This document shows positions 24,356-32,523 of a stretch of DNA of 64,000 nucleotides, in pieces (position 1 is the first letter of the stretch; each line of letters opens with the position of its first letter). The notes under the pieces are model-generated. The model made no database searches and had not been told where the DNA came from. It was given only the letters and a program-made list of their open reading frames with translations. A program made the position numbers and the translations under genes. Source of the DNA: Methanothrix sp. (GTDB lineage Archaea; Halobacteriota; Methanosarcinia; Methanotrichales; Methanotrichaceae); assembly GCA_026394555.1 (NCBI GenBank), contig JAPKXZ010000074.1:62001-126000 (forward strand), in the 5' to 3' direction.

Positions 24356-24761
24356 GACATACCTTGAACGTTTTCAGAGTATAATATTGGCACTATTGAC
24401 CTGGACAATGACTATCGTAACTCTTTTAGCCACATTAGATGTGATCTACACCCTGGCCAAATACCTAATATTTCCTCCATTAAGCTTGCAGACGACCGAG
24501 CTATTGAGCTTTTTCGGAAGCATCCTATTAGTGCTCATCGGAGTGGAGCTTCTGGAGACCTTCAAGACCTTTCAACGGGATAAGACGGTTAATGTCCTGA
24601 GTGTATTGCTGGTGGCCTTGATCGTTATGGCCAGGAAAGTCATCATCATGGAGATAAACGACGGTACGGATGATATGGGACAGCTCGGGCTTTCAGCTAT
24701 CATAATATCGCTGTCTTTGGGGTACTATTTAATCAAGAGAAGCGGGTCTATCGAAAAATGA
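24279..24761 (+). CDS. PsiE-like membrane protein, N-terminus from IS remnant
   Basis: A protein of up to 160 residues with four predicted membrane helices (about 36-58, 72-95, 103-120, 133-150) and the pattern LLSFFGSILLVLIGVELLETFK..., which fits the PsiE family (phosphate-starvation-inducible E). Function of PsiE is unknown. The frame opens at TTG 24279 inside the IS605-like right end, so its first 25 residues appear to be derived from the element. No ATG, GTG or TTG lies between the element and the first helix; an ACG at 24354 sits five bases after GGAGG and would give TTYLERFQSI. Both are possible. It ends 71 bases before mfnD. Confidence 0.65.
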   Translation: MDQIVRVSVGSAKQEASSFKGGEEVTTYLERFQSIILALLTWTMTIVTLLATLDVIYTLAKYLIFPPLSLQTTELLSFFGSILLVLIGVELLETFKTFQRDKTVNVLSVLLVALIVMARKVIIMEINDGTDDMGQLGLSAIIISLSLGYYLIKRSGSIEK

Positions 24762-24832
24762 TCGCTAAATTGCATTTTTTTGACAGCGCATAAAAGCCTA
24801 GGATTAAGTACATTTGGGCCGCAATTGTATCC

Positions 24833-25741
24833 ATGAAGATTCTCATTGCCGAATACGCCTCCGCTCTGGGCCTTTGCGGGACATGCGAGCGAGAGGGGCG
24901 AGCCATGCTGGCAACCCTGGCGACCAGCTTCGAGAGGGCCGGACATGAGGTGCTTTATCCCACATTTGGGCCAGTCGTAGAAGCGGGCCGGCCCATTCTC
25001 ATGAAGGGAGAAGAAGAGTTTGAAGGCTTCCTGAACTGCAAAGCGGATGCCGGGATCTTGATTGCCCCGGATGGCCTGCAGCCGCATCTTCTGGAGATTC
25101 TAGAGAAAAACACGGTGAACCTGGGGGCAAGTCCCGATGCGGCGCGGCTATGCGCCGACAAGCTGCTCTGCACTCGGGCACTGGCGCAGGCGGGCGTTCC
25201 CGTAGCCGAGATCGTGGACAGGCCCGATCCTGTGGAGCAGGGTTGCCATCGCTATGTGGTAAAGCCGCGCACGGGCTGCGGCTCAGAGGGCGTGCGCGTC
25301 ACCTCTTTTGCCCGAGCAGGTCCCGGGGAGATCGTCACTCGCTACCATGAGGGACTGCATCTGTCCGCCAGCTTCATCGTGGGGGTTGAGGGCTTTTTGC
25401 CGCTCACCATAAACCGCCAGCTCATCGACTTTCAGGGCGAGGGCATGAGCTACCAGGGAAGCCAGGTGCCCTACAACACGCCCCGCGCTGATGAAATTTG
25501 GGCTGAAGCGAGAAGGGCGGCTGTGGCGCTGGGGCTCTCCGGGTATGCGGGAATCGACTTTGTGTTGGGGGAGAGACCCAGGGTCGTGGATGTAAACGCC
25601 CGGCCGACCACGTCCATCATCGGCATTGCCAGGGTGATGAAGGAGGAGATCGGAGAGCTTATCCTGGGGGCGAGGTTTGGAGGGATGGCAAAGAAGGTGA
25701 CGTTGGAAGGGGTGTGGACGTTTAGGAAGGAGGATCTCTAG
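24833..25741 (+). CDS. mfnD: ATP-grasp ligase, tyramine-glutamate ligase (MfnD-like)
   Basis: A 302-residue ATP-grasp protein. The ATP-binding lysine region reads HRYVVKPRTGCGSEGVRV near 142-158, and the metal-binding acidic end YAGIDFVLGERPRVVDVNARPTTSI is near 242-266 (D and N ligands). The start MKILIAEYASALGLC matches the family of the methanogen enzyme that joins tyramine to glutamate in methanofuran synthesis. Methanofuran is the C1 carrier for formyl-methanofuran dehydrogenase. The assignment rests on my recall of the MJ0815 family, not on an alignment. ATG 24833 without ribosome site. It stands alone, followed by an exported protein. Confidence 0.75.
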   Translation: MKILIAEYASALGLCGTCEREGRAMLATLATSFERAGHEVLYPTFGPVVEAGRPILMKGEEEFEGFLNCKADAGILIAPDGLQPHLLEILEKNTVNLGASPDAARLCADKLLCTRALAQAGVPVAEIVDRPDPVEQGCHRYVVKPRTGCGSEGVRVTSFARAGPGEIVTRYHEGLHLSASFIVGVEGFLPLTINRQLIDFQGEGMSYQGSQVPYNTPRADEIWAEARRAAVALGLSGYAGIDFVLGERPRVVDVNARPTTSIIGIARVMKEEIGELILGARFGGMAKKVTLEGVWTFRKEDL

Positions 25742-25828
25742 CATTTACAGATCATATTGCCAACATAAGCCCCATATGAACGTACGTCTTTTTATTTGTT
25801 TGATCACAGGTACTCTCTAGTGGAGGAA

Positions 25829-26404
25829 ATGACTTTGAGATATTTGTATGCGCTTATGGGCATATTCCTGCTTCTGGCCGCGACTGCCGCCGCAGGGAGC
25901 TTTAAAGCAGAGATGGATGTTGAGACCTATGTGGACGCGAACAATGCCAACCAGAGTTTTGAAGATAGCGATTTACTCTGGGCAGCTTCTGAGGGCAAAG
26001 AGCCCACAAAACAGGTCTACTTGAGCGTTATCAATATGTTCGGCACGCAGGGAATCTTCAATCCGGAGCAGATCGCTTCGGCATCATTGGCTCTTGATGC
26101 CTCAAAGGTAGACAAGCCCGGCAAGATCACAGCTTACTTCTTACATGGAGCGACCTTAGAAGGAACGAGCTGGTATGATAAATTGGACTACGATGCTGAG
26201 GTTTACTCTCCTGCAGTGGATATTGGTGAAGCGGGGAGCTACACCTTTGATGTGACATCGATTATCAAGAAGGCTGTAAAGACCTGCACCGAAGGGTGCC
26301 CATTCACCATCGTATTAGTGGCAGAGGATGACGCGACCGTAGGATTCGCATCCAGTAAGGCTTCCGGGAATAAGCCGGACCTTGTGTATGTCACAAAAGA
26401 GTAA
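25829..26404 (+). CDS. Exported DNRLRE-domain protein
   Basis: A 191-residue exported protein. Signal peptide: MTLRYLYALMGIFLLLAATAAA. The mature part has the DNRLRE fold pattern: an early VETYVDANNANQSFEDSDLLWAA, then central LALDASKVDKPGKITAYFL, and late FDVTSIIKKAV and KASGNKPDLVYVT. This beta-sandwich, now also called CBM96, occurs in archaeal and bacterial surface polymers; binding to carbohydrate is inferred. ATG 25829 follows GTGGAGGAA; TTG 25796 is rejected. A hairpin terminator follows at 26430. Confidence 0.75.
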   Translation: MTLRYLYALMGIFLLLAATAAAGSFKAEMDVETYVDANNANQSFEDSDLLWAASEGKEPTKQVYLSVINMFGTQGIFNPEQIASASLALDASKVDKPGKITAYFLHGATLEGTSWYDKLDYDAEVYSPAVDIGEAGSYTFDVTSIIKKAVKTCTEGCPFTIVLVAEDDATVGFASSKASGNKPDLVYVTKE

Positions 26405-26429
26405 ATTCAAAAAGAATGATGGATCTTAA

Positions 26430-26478
26430 TTGGCAGGGAGATTATGGATTCATTCCCCTGCCAAGGCCCGGCTTTTTC
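26430..26478 (+). terminator. Hairpin plus T-run terminator
   Basis: TTGGCAGGG (26430-26438) pairs perfectly with CCCTGCCAA (26456-26464), followed by GGCCCGGCTTTTTCATT. Ends the exported DNRLRE gene transcript. Confidence 0.65.
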
Positions 26479-26496
26479 ATTGATTTGATCAGGGGG

Positions 26497-26505
26497 GTTT
26501 TATAC
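26497..26505 (+). promoter_or_regulatory. TATA box of the Trx-CcdA gene
   Basis: GTTTTATAC is centred 26 bases before ATG 26527, the position for a leaderless transcript. No ribosome site precedes the ATG. Confidence 0.5.
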
Positions 26506-26526
26506 CACTTCTATCCCTTAGGGTAG

Positions 26527-27690
26527 ATGATGCGCCCTATCATGCCTCGCATTACGGTCGTCAGTCTCGTTCTTGCGCTCATTCTGCTTTTTAGCGTAGC
26601 TCTGGTATCCTCCAATGGCGTCGCAGCTATTGGGAAGAATGATACAGGAGCCACCGAAGTCATAATAATTAAGTCCCCGGGATGCACGAAATGCGCTGCC
26701 GCAGAAAGAGCTTTAGAGAAGATCGGGCAAGAGGTGCCGATCAATGTCACTGGGTACTACTATTATTCGGAGGATGGGCACCGCATCATCAAGCAGTATC
26801 GAGCCAAGGACGTTCCTGCGATCATAATCGGTATGCAAGTCATAAACTACCGGGATTATGAGGGAGACAATGCCTTGCTGGAAAGCCTCATTAAAGGTGC
26901 CCTGGCCAACCAGACTCCCAATCTTCCTGCTGCTTTCACCCTGCCCGGCAATGAGAGCACAACGCAGGACCTCAGTGCGGCTGCCAATGGCCCGAATCTG
27001 AATTTGCAGGAGATATCCCTTTACACCATCTCTGCAGTTTTAGGAGCGGGCCTGGTGGCGGGCTTCAACCCCTGCTTGCTTGGCATCCTGGTCTTCCTGG
27101 CGGCATCCGTTCTCTCCTCCAAGGGGAAGAGGCGGGAGATGGTGACGATGGTGGTGTTCTTTTCCTTGGGCATCTTTACCATGTATTTTCTCTTTGGCCT
27201 GGGCATGCAGCAACTGCTGCAGACAGAAGCGATAGCCAGTGCCTTCCGCTATATACTGACTGCCTTTCTCCTGCTGGCCGGTCTCTCACAGGTCTGGGAT
27301 GCGCTGCGGCTCATGCAGGGACGGCCATCCCTCTTTCGCACGGATTGGGCTCTCAAGTACTTCCAGGCCGGGGTTGAAAGGGGCCGCTTCAGCTCGTATT
27401 TCTTGATAGGGGCGCTCTTCTCCCTGGTCAAGGCCCCCTGTGTGGGTGCCATCTACCTCGCGATACTGGATCTTCTCTCGGCCAGAAGCTACTTTGAGGG
27501 TGCTGCCTATCTGTTTTTCTTTAACCTGGGTGTAATTCTGCCCATCATTATCCTGGGCGGGGCCATTGCTCTAGGCATGAGCCCGGGGCAGGTGGACGCT
27601 TTTCGCAAGGATCATAGAGTAGGAATGAGGCTGGCCACGGGCCTGACCCTGCTGGCGCTGGCTCCTCTTATCTACTGGCAGCTTATTTAG
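26527..27690 (+). CDS. Thioredoxin-like/CcdA (DsbD-type) fusion membrane protein
   Basis: A 387-residue protein in two parts. Residues about 1-35 are a signal-anchor, and 40-125 form a thioredoxin-like domain with the motif SPGCTKCAA (CxxC) near 51-58 and cis-Pro loop KDVPAII. From about 165 on it is a CcdA-type electron conduit with six helices: the key cysteines lie in GFNPCLLGIL and KAPCVGAIYL. Such proteins move reducing equivalents from cytoplasmic thioredoxin to extracytoplasmic thiols. Here the outer thioredoxin-like domain is at the N-terminus, where classical DsbD has its beta domain. Role in cytochrome or disulfide maturation of surface proteins is inferred. Confidence 0.8.
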   Translation: MMRPIMPRITVVSLVLALILLFSVALVSSNGVAAIGKNDTGATEVIIIKSPGCTKCAAAERALEKIGQEVPINVTGYYYYSEDGHRIIKQYRAKDVPAIIIGMQVINYRDYEGDNALLESLIKGALANQTPNLPAAFTLPGNESTTQDLSAAANGPNLNLQEISLYTISAVLGAGLVAGFNPCLLGILVFLAASVLSSKGKRREMVTMVVFFSLGIFTMYFLFGLGMQQLLQTEAIASAFRYILTAFLLLAGLSQVWDALRLMQGRPSLFRTDWALKYFQAGVERGRFSSYFLIGALFSLVKAPCVGAIYLAILDLLSARSYFEGAAYLFFFNLGVILPIIILGGAIALGMSPGQVDAFRKDHRVGMRLATGLTLLALAPLIYWQLI

Positions 27691-27764
27691 TTAGGATTGC
27701 AGATTCATGTGAGAAAGGATTAAAATAGAGAGATTGCTCAACCTCCTTTTCGAGGTGAATCTTT

Positions 27765-28952
27765 TTGTTTTTAGTTGGAGAGGCTCTCATAGGAAAGGAG
27801 CCTGAGATTGCTCATATCGATCTGATCATCGGAGATAAGGAGGGGCCGGTAGCCACGGCTTTTGCCTCTGCGCTTTCGCAGCTTTCGGCAGGGCACACGC
27901 CCCTTTTAGGTGTTATCCGGCCCAATCTGCCGGCCAAGCCGTCCACTCTCATAGTACCCAAAGTTACTGTGAAGAATATGAATCAAGTCGCCCAGATCTT
28001 CGGCCCGGCCCAGATGGCGGTAGCCAAGGCAGTGGCGGATGCGGTAGCCGAGGGCATCATTCCCAAGGACAAAGCCGAGGAGCTGCTGATAATAGTATCC
28101 GTGTTCATTCATCCCCAGGCCAAAGACTACGATGCCATCTATCGCTACAATTACGGGGCGACCAAGCTGGCCCTGGAAAGAGCCATGACCGGATTCCCGG
28201 ATGTAGATCTGATGCTCTACGAGAAGGACCGCTCTACTCATCCCATCATGGGCTTCCGGGTCACCCGGCTCTGGGACCCACCATACTTGCAGGTGGCCTT
28301 CGATCTGGTGGATGTGGCCGAGGTGCGCCGCGTGCTCACGGCTCTTCCCGAGAGCGATCATATTCTCATTGAGGTGGGTACGCCCCTGGTCAAGATGCTG
28401 GGCATCAGTGTGGTCAAGGAGATTCGCGCCATTCGGCCGGGCGCCTTTATCATCCTGGATCTGAAGACTCTGGACACTGGAAACCTGGAGGTGCGCCTGG
28501 CAGCGGACTCCACTGCTGATGCCGTGGTCATATCCGGCCTCGCCCCCAAGAAGACGCTGGAGCTGTCCATTCGAGAGGCCAGAAAGACCGGCATCTACTC
28601 CATCATCGACATGCTCAATGTGCCAGATCCGCTGACCGTCCTGAAGGGGCTCGAAGTTTTACCGGATGTTGTCGAGCTACACCGTGCGATCGATAATGAG
28701 TTGAGCGCACACGCCTGGAATAACATTCGTGATATTCAGGCCCTGGCCAAGGAAGGGCGCAGACTGCTGGTGGCTGTGGCGGGCGGCATTCGCGTGGATA
28801 CCGAGGGAGCGGCTCTGGCGGCAGGCGCGAACATCCTGGTAGTGGGCCGAGCTATCACCCGTTCCAAGGATATTCGCGACATGGCCGAGCAGTTCCTGAC
28901 GGGTCTCAAGCAGACAGAGATTGACCAGTACCGGGTCATGACGGACTTCTGA
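27765..28952 (+). CDS. fae-hps: Bifunctional formaldehyde-activating enzyme/3-hexulose-6-phosphate synthase
   Basis: A 395-residue fusion. Residues 1-160 are Fae, with the catalytic His17 in [10 protein letters not shown], followed by [15 protein letters not shown] and [20 protein letters not shown]. Residues about 170-395 are a TIM-barrel hexulose-phosphate synthase ([51 protein letters not shown]). In methanogens it links formaldehyde, tetrahydromethanopterin and pentose supply (ribulose monophosphate pathway in reverse). The start TTG 27765 has GAGGTG seven bases upstream. The gene precedes a phosphatase-like gene by 16 bases; co-transcription is possible but functional linkage is not obvious. 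Confidence 0.95.
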   Translation: MFLVGEALIGKEPEIAHIDLIIGDKEGPVATAFASALSQLSAGHTPLLGVIRPNLPAKPSTLIVPKVTVKNMNQVAQIFGPAQMAVAKAVADAVAEGIIPKDKAEELLIIVSVFIHPQAKDYDAIYRYNYGATKLALERAMTGFPDVDLMLYEKDRSTHPIMGFRVTRLWDPPYLQVAFDLVDVAEVRRVLTALPESDHILIEVGTPLVKMLGISVVKEIRAIRPGAFIILDLKTLDTGNLEVRLAADSTADAVVISGLAPKKTLELSIREARKTGIYSIIDMLNVPDPLTVLKGLEVLPDVVELHRAIDNELSAHAWNNIRDIQALAKEGRRLLVAVAGGIRVDTEGAALAAGANILVVGRAITRSKDIRDMAEQFLTGLKQTEIDQYRVMTDF

Positions 28953-28968
28953 AGATAGCAGATCTTGG

Positions 28969-30459
28969 ATGATCCGCCCTTTTTTCTTTTTGTTGAGAAT
29001 ATTGTGCGTACTTTGTGAGCTTTGTGTCTTTGTGGTTGATGGTCGCGATCGGTGCTTTAGCTGCAACGTGCGACGACTTTTCACCACAAAGGCACAAAGG
29101 CACAAAGAACGATGTTTTAGGCTCTCAGACCATCTTAAACAGCAATCCTCTTTATTATTACTAACATTACTATTATTATTTCCACCAACAGGAATCGCCG
29201 GTTCCATTGATGTGCAGGTGGGGCCCGTGGCAGAGCCAGGCGGAGCGGTCATCCTGGTGGTGGATGGTCTGGGCGCGTCTTACGTCTATCCGGAGCATCG
29301 CGCCTATGCCCTGGACGGCACGGCGCTGGAAGGCGCCATTCTCTTCAATTTGACAGGCGGCGGGGCGCGGGCCATAGACGTCCGGGTGCCTGTGCCTGAG
29401 ACCACCCAGAGTCACAGCATTCTCATCACCGGAAATTCGGGGACGGACCCCGACCACCTCGGCCCCACAGTCTTCGATGCGGCTCGCGCCAACGGCTATC
29501 TCTGTCTGGCCGTGCTGGAGCGGGGCGACAGCATGACGGTCTTGCAGGAGATGGACGGCGTTCTCTATCTGGGCGACAACGCCCTGCACGGGGCACAGCC
29601 CATACCGGGATTCCGGGCCGGCGCACCTGCGGGCCTAAGATACCGCTTTCAGGTGTGGCGGGACCGGTTTGCCGGCTACACCGGCCCGCTGGGCCTGCCC
29701 GGCTATGCGGCATACAATACCTGGGCCCTGGACGTCGCGGCGGACACCGTCCAGAATCTCTCCGGCCAGCGTTTTCTCATGCTGGTGAATGTGGGCGCCG
29801 TGGACAGCGCCGGGCAGAACCTGGGCGCGGACGGCTATCGCCAGACGGTGCAGGCCCTGGACGTGCCGCTGGGCCGCCTGGCCGAGATCTGCCGCCAAAA
29901 TAACGTTTTGCTGGCCGTCACCGCCGACCACGGCATGGTCTTTCCCTCCGCGACGGGAAAGGGCGGGCACTCCGCAGAAAAATACGCCGCCCACCCTGAG
30001 GCCCTACGGGTTCCTTTGGTTTTCCTGGGGCCGGGTGTGGAGGAGTTGAACCTGGGTGGCCGCTGGTCAGAGGTGGACATCGCTCCCACGGTGCTGAGCA
30101 TTCTAAATATCTCCGGCAACCTCACAAAAGAAGGCAAGAGCCTGCCCATTCGCGCGGGCTTCGACCTGCGAGTGACGGGCGCGCCCGCGGGCCTGGAGCT
30201 GTGGCGCGATGGAGCATGGCTGGCCAACGCCTCTGCGGCAGGAGACTATCGCTTCCGGGGACTGCCGCGCGGGCTGTACAGCCTCAAGGCGGGCGGAAGA
30301 GAGTGGGCGGTGCTGGTGAACGGGGACGCAGCGATGGATCTGGTGGGGAAGACTGCGCCCCAGGGAGATTGGAAGAGAATAATCGGAATCATACTTATCC
30401 TGGCCATAAACCTGGCAGGAATTGCCGTCATTGTGAGGATCTGGAAGAAGGGCGACTAA
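28969..30459 (+). CDS. Membrane-anchored alkaline-phosphatase-superfamily protein, repeat-disrupted N-terminus
   Basis: Up to 496 residues. Core motifs of the AP/phosphodiesterase superfamily are VILVVDGLGA (first metal Asp, near 94), TTQSHSILITGNSGTDPDHLG (nucleophile loop), LLAVTADHGM (Asp-His) and GKGGHSAEK (His). The usual D-x-x-G-H ligand pair is DSAGQN, so one His is Gln. A C-terminal helix (IIGIILILAINLAGIAVIVRI) and KKGD tail anchor it outside the membrane. The signal-like segment LLLLTLLLLFPPTGIAG is at residues 61-78. The residues before it are encoded by a heptad repeat element, so the listed ATG 28969 may not be the original start; GTG 29068 is an alternative. Confidence 0.7.
   Translation: MIRPFFFLLRILCVLCELCVFVVDGRDRCFSCNVRRLFTTKAQRHKERCFRLSDHLKQQSSLLLLTLLLLFPPTGIAGSIDVQVGPVAEPGGAVILVVDGLGASYVYPEHRAYALDGTALEGAILFNLTGGGARAIDVRVPVPETTQSHSILITGNSGTDPDHLGPTVFDAARANGYLCLAVLERGDSMTVLQEMDGVLYLGDNALHGAQPIPGFRAGAPAGLRYRFQVWRDRFAGYTGPLGLPGYAAYNTWALDVAADTVQNLSGQRFLMLVNVGAVDSAGQNLGADGYRQTVQALDVPLGRLAEICRQNNVLLAVTADHGMVFPSATGKGGHSAEKYAAHPEALRVPLVFLGPGVEELNLGGRWSEVDIAPTVLSILNISGNLTKEGKSLPIRAGFDLRVTGAPAGLELWRDGAWLANASAAGDYRFRGLPRGLYSLKAGGREWAVLVNGDAAMDLVGKTAPQGDWKRIIGIILILAINLAGIAVIVRIWKKGD
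29001..29112. repeat. Hairpin repeat, CACAAAG heptad family (copy A1)
   Basis: The left arm (29001-29040: GTGCGTACTTTGTGAGC, then TTTGTGTCTTTGTGGTTGA) and the right arm (29081-29112: TCACCACAAAGGCACAAAG, then GCACAAAGAACG) are imperfect inverted repeats around a 40-base loop. It lies inside the 5' end of the phosphatase-like gene, whose residues 11-48 it encodes. Confidence 0.75.
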
Positions 30460-30530
30460 TTGTGGATAGCTACTTGCCGGGCTAAAAGCCATGATTGTGA
30501 GAGGATAATGTGCCTTTGTGAGCGGCAAAT

Positions 30531-30600
30531 CGTTCTTCGCGTCTTCGCGGCTTCGCGTGAGATTCAAACAGGGTCCGGTTTCACGCGAAGCTGCGAAGTT
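30531..30600. repeat. Hairpin repeat, CGCGAAG heptad family (copy B1)
   Basis: The left arm 30535-30564 (CTTCGCGTCTTCGCGG, then CTTCGCGTGAG) pairs with the right arm 30579-30598 (TTTCACGCGAAGCTGCGAAG) around a loop containing CAGGGTCCGGT. It lies between convergent genes ending at 30459 and 30684; the rest of that gap holds no gene. Confidence 0.75.
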
Positions 30601-30683
30601 CCGATAATTAAAGAAGATCTTCTACAGAAAAGTCATTTCTGACCAGGATCTTAATAAGTCGTTCTCCCGATGTCACCGGAAGC

Positions 30684-30899
30684 TTAACAGACATCGGCCA
30701 GCTCCACTTTAAGGATCTCAGAATTGGAGCGCACCATCAGATCATAGCTCAGAACTTCTATTACAAGCCCAATTGCCTCCTTGATGTTTGCCAGAGCTTC
30801 CTCTTTCGTTTCGCACTGACTTATGGCACCCGGCAATTCGAGGCATCGAACCGTATAACCCCCCTCATCCTGCGGTTCGAGGATAACTGTGTATTTCAT
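30684..30899 (-). CDS. HicB-like antitoxin family protein, orphan
   Basis: A 71-residue single-domain HicB: MKYTVILEPQDEGGYTVRCLELPGAISQCETKEEALANIKEAI is the typical pattern (Y-x-V-x-L-x-P..GG[Y/F]xVxxPELPGxxxxGxTxEEAxxNxxEAI). In the canonical protein the block is PELPG; here it is LELPG. No C-terminal DNA-binding domain. No hicA gene lies within 300 bases on either side. It may be a decayed toxin-antitoxin half or an unrelated RNase H-like regulator. ATG 30899. Confidence 0.8.
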   Translation of the reverse strand: MKYTVILEPQDEGGYTVRCLELPGAISQCETKEEALANIKEAIGLVIEVLSYDLMVRSNSEILKVELADVC

Positions 30900-31013
30900 A
30901 GTGATAATAGTTGATGGAAGTTATATTTATAACAGGACACACTGCAGAACTCATCGGGCAATTTAACGTCAAAGGAATTGATCCCGGAGTAAATGTCTTC
31001 GCGAATTGAAACA

Positions 31014-31697
31014 TTATGGAGGGCTGCACACTTTGCATGGTACATATCCCTGGTTTCGAGCATCCTGAGAGCTGTTGAACTTGATCACGTTTCCGGGACT
31101 TATTTCCTTGACCCACTGGCAGCAAGAATAGTGATATTTCCGGGATGATGTACTGCCAACAAGCGAACCATCAGAACATGACCCAGAATCGTTGATACCC
31201 GGAGAATCTTTCCTGCAAGCGGTTGACGGGATGGTCCAATTCCACCAGGTGGCCGGATCAAATTCATTATTCTTGAAATCCCAAATGCAGGCATGACCGG
31301 AGTCAACCAGCATCCGGTTAAAGTTCGCTAGCGTACCATCTTGCTTTTGGAGAAATACAACGGCTACCCAACGGCAATATCGATCCTTTCCTGTATCGTC
31401 ATCGAGGTCCAGGGAGACGAAGCTGCCATTCAATACCTGGTAAGCATAATTCCTCGAATCCAAGCCTTTTGGAGTGCTCATTTCAGGAGAATCAACATCA
31501 GCTAGCCGAACTGTGATATTGCCTATCCTGCTATCGTAGCCTTGGATCTGGACGTGGATTGTATCGCCATCCACAACATTGGTCACAATGCCATAGGCTT
31601 CTCCGGGCGCTGCGAAAACCAGTGGCGACAGCAATAACGCCGGCAGAATCGAGATAAGGATTATTTCATTTCTCATTAGGAGTCTTTCCCGTTCCAT
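31014..31697 (-). CDS. Exported thermonuclease-like protein with Ada-type cysteine tail
   Basis: A 227-residue protein, or 220 from ATG 31676, with signal peptide near 10-30 (IILISILPALLLSPLVFAA). Residues 35-150 are a staphylococcal-nuclease (SNase) domain: GIVTNVVDGDTIHVQI, ITVRLADVDSPEM, Arg/Glu catalytic region RYCRWVAVVFL, MLVDSGHACIW. The last 45 residues (SSRKYHYSCCQWVKEI...GYVPCKVCSPP) resemble the cysteine-rich metal-binding segment seen in Ada N-terminal-like domains. This combination suggests an extracellular nuclease with a zinc-binding tail. Expected activity is calcium-dependent nucleic acid cleavage, possibly nutritional or defensive. Start uncertain between the two ATGs. Confidence 0.75.
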   Translation of the reverse strand: MERERLLMRNEIILISILPALLLSPLVFAAPGEAYGIVTNVVDGDTIHVQIQGYDSRIGNITVRLADVDSPEMSTPKGLDSRNYAYQVLNGSFVSLDLDDDTGKDRYCRWVAVVFLQKQDGTLANFNRMLVDSGHACIWDFKNNEFDPATWWNWTIPSTACRKDSPGINDSGSCSDGSLVGSTSSRKYHYSCCQWVKEISPGNVIKFNSSQDARNQGYVPCKVCSPP

Positions 31698-31709
31698 AAA
31701 TCCGTTTAT

Positions 31710-31808
31710 CTATCTCATGAAAAACATTACAAAATATGGCTCGTCGCCATCATCGATGACTTTGTATTGCGCCTTCTCCAGAGCTGCCTGGATGTATTCC
31801 GCGAACAT
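31710..31808 (-). pseudogene. Truncated hicB-like remnant
   Basis: ATG 31808 opens a 32-codon frame MFAEYIQAALEKAQYKVI followed by DDGDEPYF, then stops at 31710. The beginning is the well-known start of HicB-like antitoxins (M..YI.AAlEKA.YeiieDge.yYGEIPel), but the reading ends where GEIPEL should follow. The break coincides with the sequence ATATGGCTCGTCGCCAT, which recurs in this region. The remaining gap 31698-31968 otherwise contains only the B2 repeat. Confidence 0.55.
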
Positions 31809-31880
31809 ATCAATATCCTATTTGAGTTTCAAAGGATATGAAATATGCGATTCAGATTTCAGGTGCTTGTAAACAGCTAA

Positions 31881-31968
31881 TCGTTCTTCGCGGCTTCGCG
31901 CCTTCGCGTGAAAACGGACCTGGGTTGAATCTCACGCGGAGTGGCGAAGTCAAAACATTGGCTTATTT
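31881..31968. repeat. Hairpin repeat, CGCGAAG heptad family (copy B2)
   Basis: Left arm 31885-31912 (TTCTTCGCGGCTTCGCG, then CCTTCGCGTGA) and right arm 31931-31949 (CTCACGCGGAGTGGCGAAG) flank a loop with GGACCTGGGTTGAAT, the reverse-complement version of the B1/B3 loop. The tail CAAAACATTGGCTTATTT is shared with copy B3. Confidence 0.75.
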
Positions 31969-32523
31969 CTATATTGCCTCTTTCTGCCCCATCAGTTGAA
32001 TCATCGTCCCCACAATTTCGTCATGCTCTGAACAATTGACCGCAAAATTCAATCGGTCGGGATAGATGGAGAAGAGAACCTGCGGGATGTGGGAGTTGCA
32101 GTCATCCAATGCCATCTGCAGTTCACGATACTCGCGATTGGTGACCAGGAGCTGATCGCGATACTCTTCTTCCTGGTCCAGAGACTCCATAGGGTTCTTC
32201 TCGTCAATCGTGCTGTCAACAACCAGATCGCACTGCCACTCCAATACCAGGGCCCGGTTCTCCCAGTAATATGTATCAGGCGGGATCAAATCCTGCAATA
32301 TCTTCAGATCCTCCAGGGGCACAAGCCACTCTCTCGCCTGTACTTCTTCCGGCAAATCCCCTTCGATGCTTATCAACGAAGAGACAGGCCCCGAGGTTAG
32401 ATTCAGATCGCCCATGTCAAACGATATCTTAACCGGCGAGTTCCTCATGGCTTTGAGGGCAAAATAAAGCCGGCCGGGATTGAGTATTTCGATTGCCTTC
32501 TCATAAATTATATCGTCTTCCAT
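31969..32523 (-). CDS. Hypothetical acidic protein
   Basis: A 184-residue cytoplasmic protein with no signal or membrane segment. It is acidic, with blocks FALKAMRNSPVKISFDMGDL, EWLVPLEDLKILQDLIPPDTYYW and a middle helix rich in Glu/Gln (DQEEEYRDQLLVTNREYREL) that could be a coiled coil. The two halves share a faint pattern (NPGRLYFALK near residue 16 and YPDRLNFAVN near 153), suggesting an internal repeat. No family recognised. Its stop codon directly abuts the B2 repeat. ATG 32523. Confidence 0.5.
   Translation of the reverse strand: MEDDIIYEKAIEILNPGRLYFALKAMRNSPVKISFDMGDLNLTSGPVSSLISIEGDLPEEVQAREWLVPLEDLKILQDLIPPDTYYWENRALVLEWQCDLVVDSTIDEKNPMESLDQEEEYRDQLLVTNREYRELQMALDDCNSHIPQVLFSIYPDRLNFAVNCSEHDEIVGTMIQLMGQKEAI

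Noticed and set aside
30684..30899. Complete HicAB toxin-antitoxin system
   Set aside because: No HicA-like ORF of about 60 residues was found on either side.
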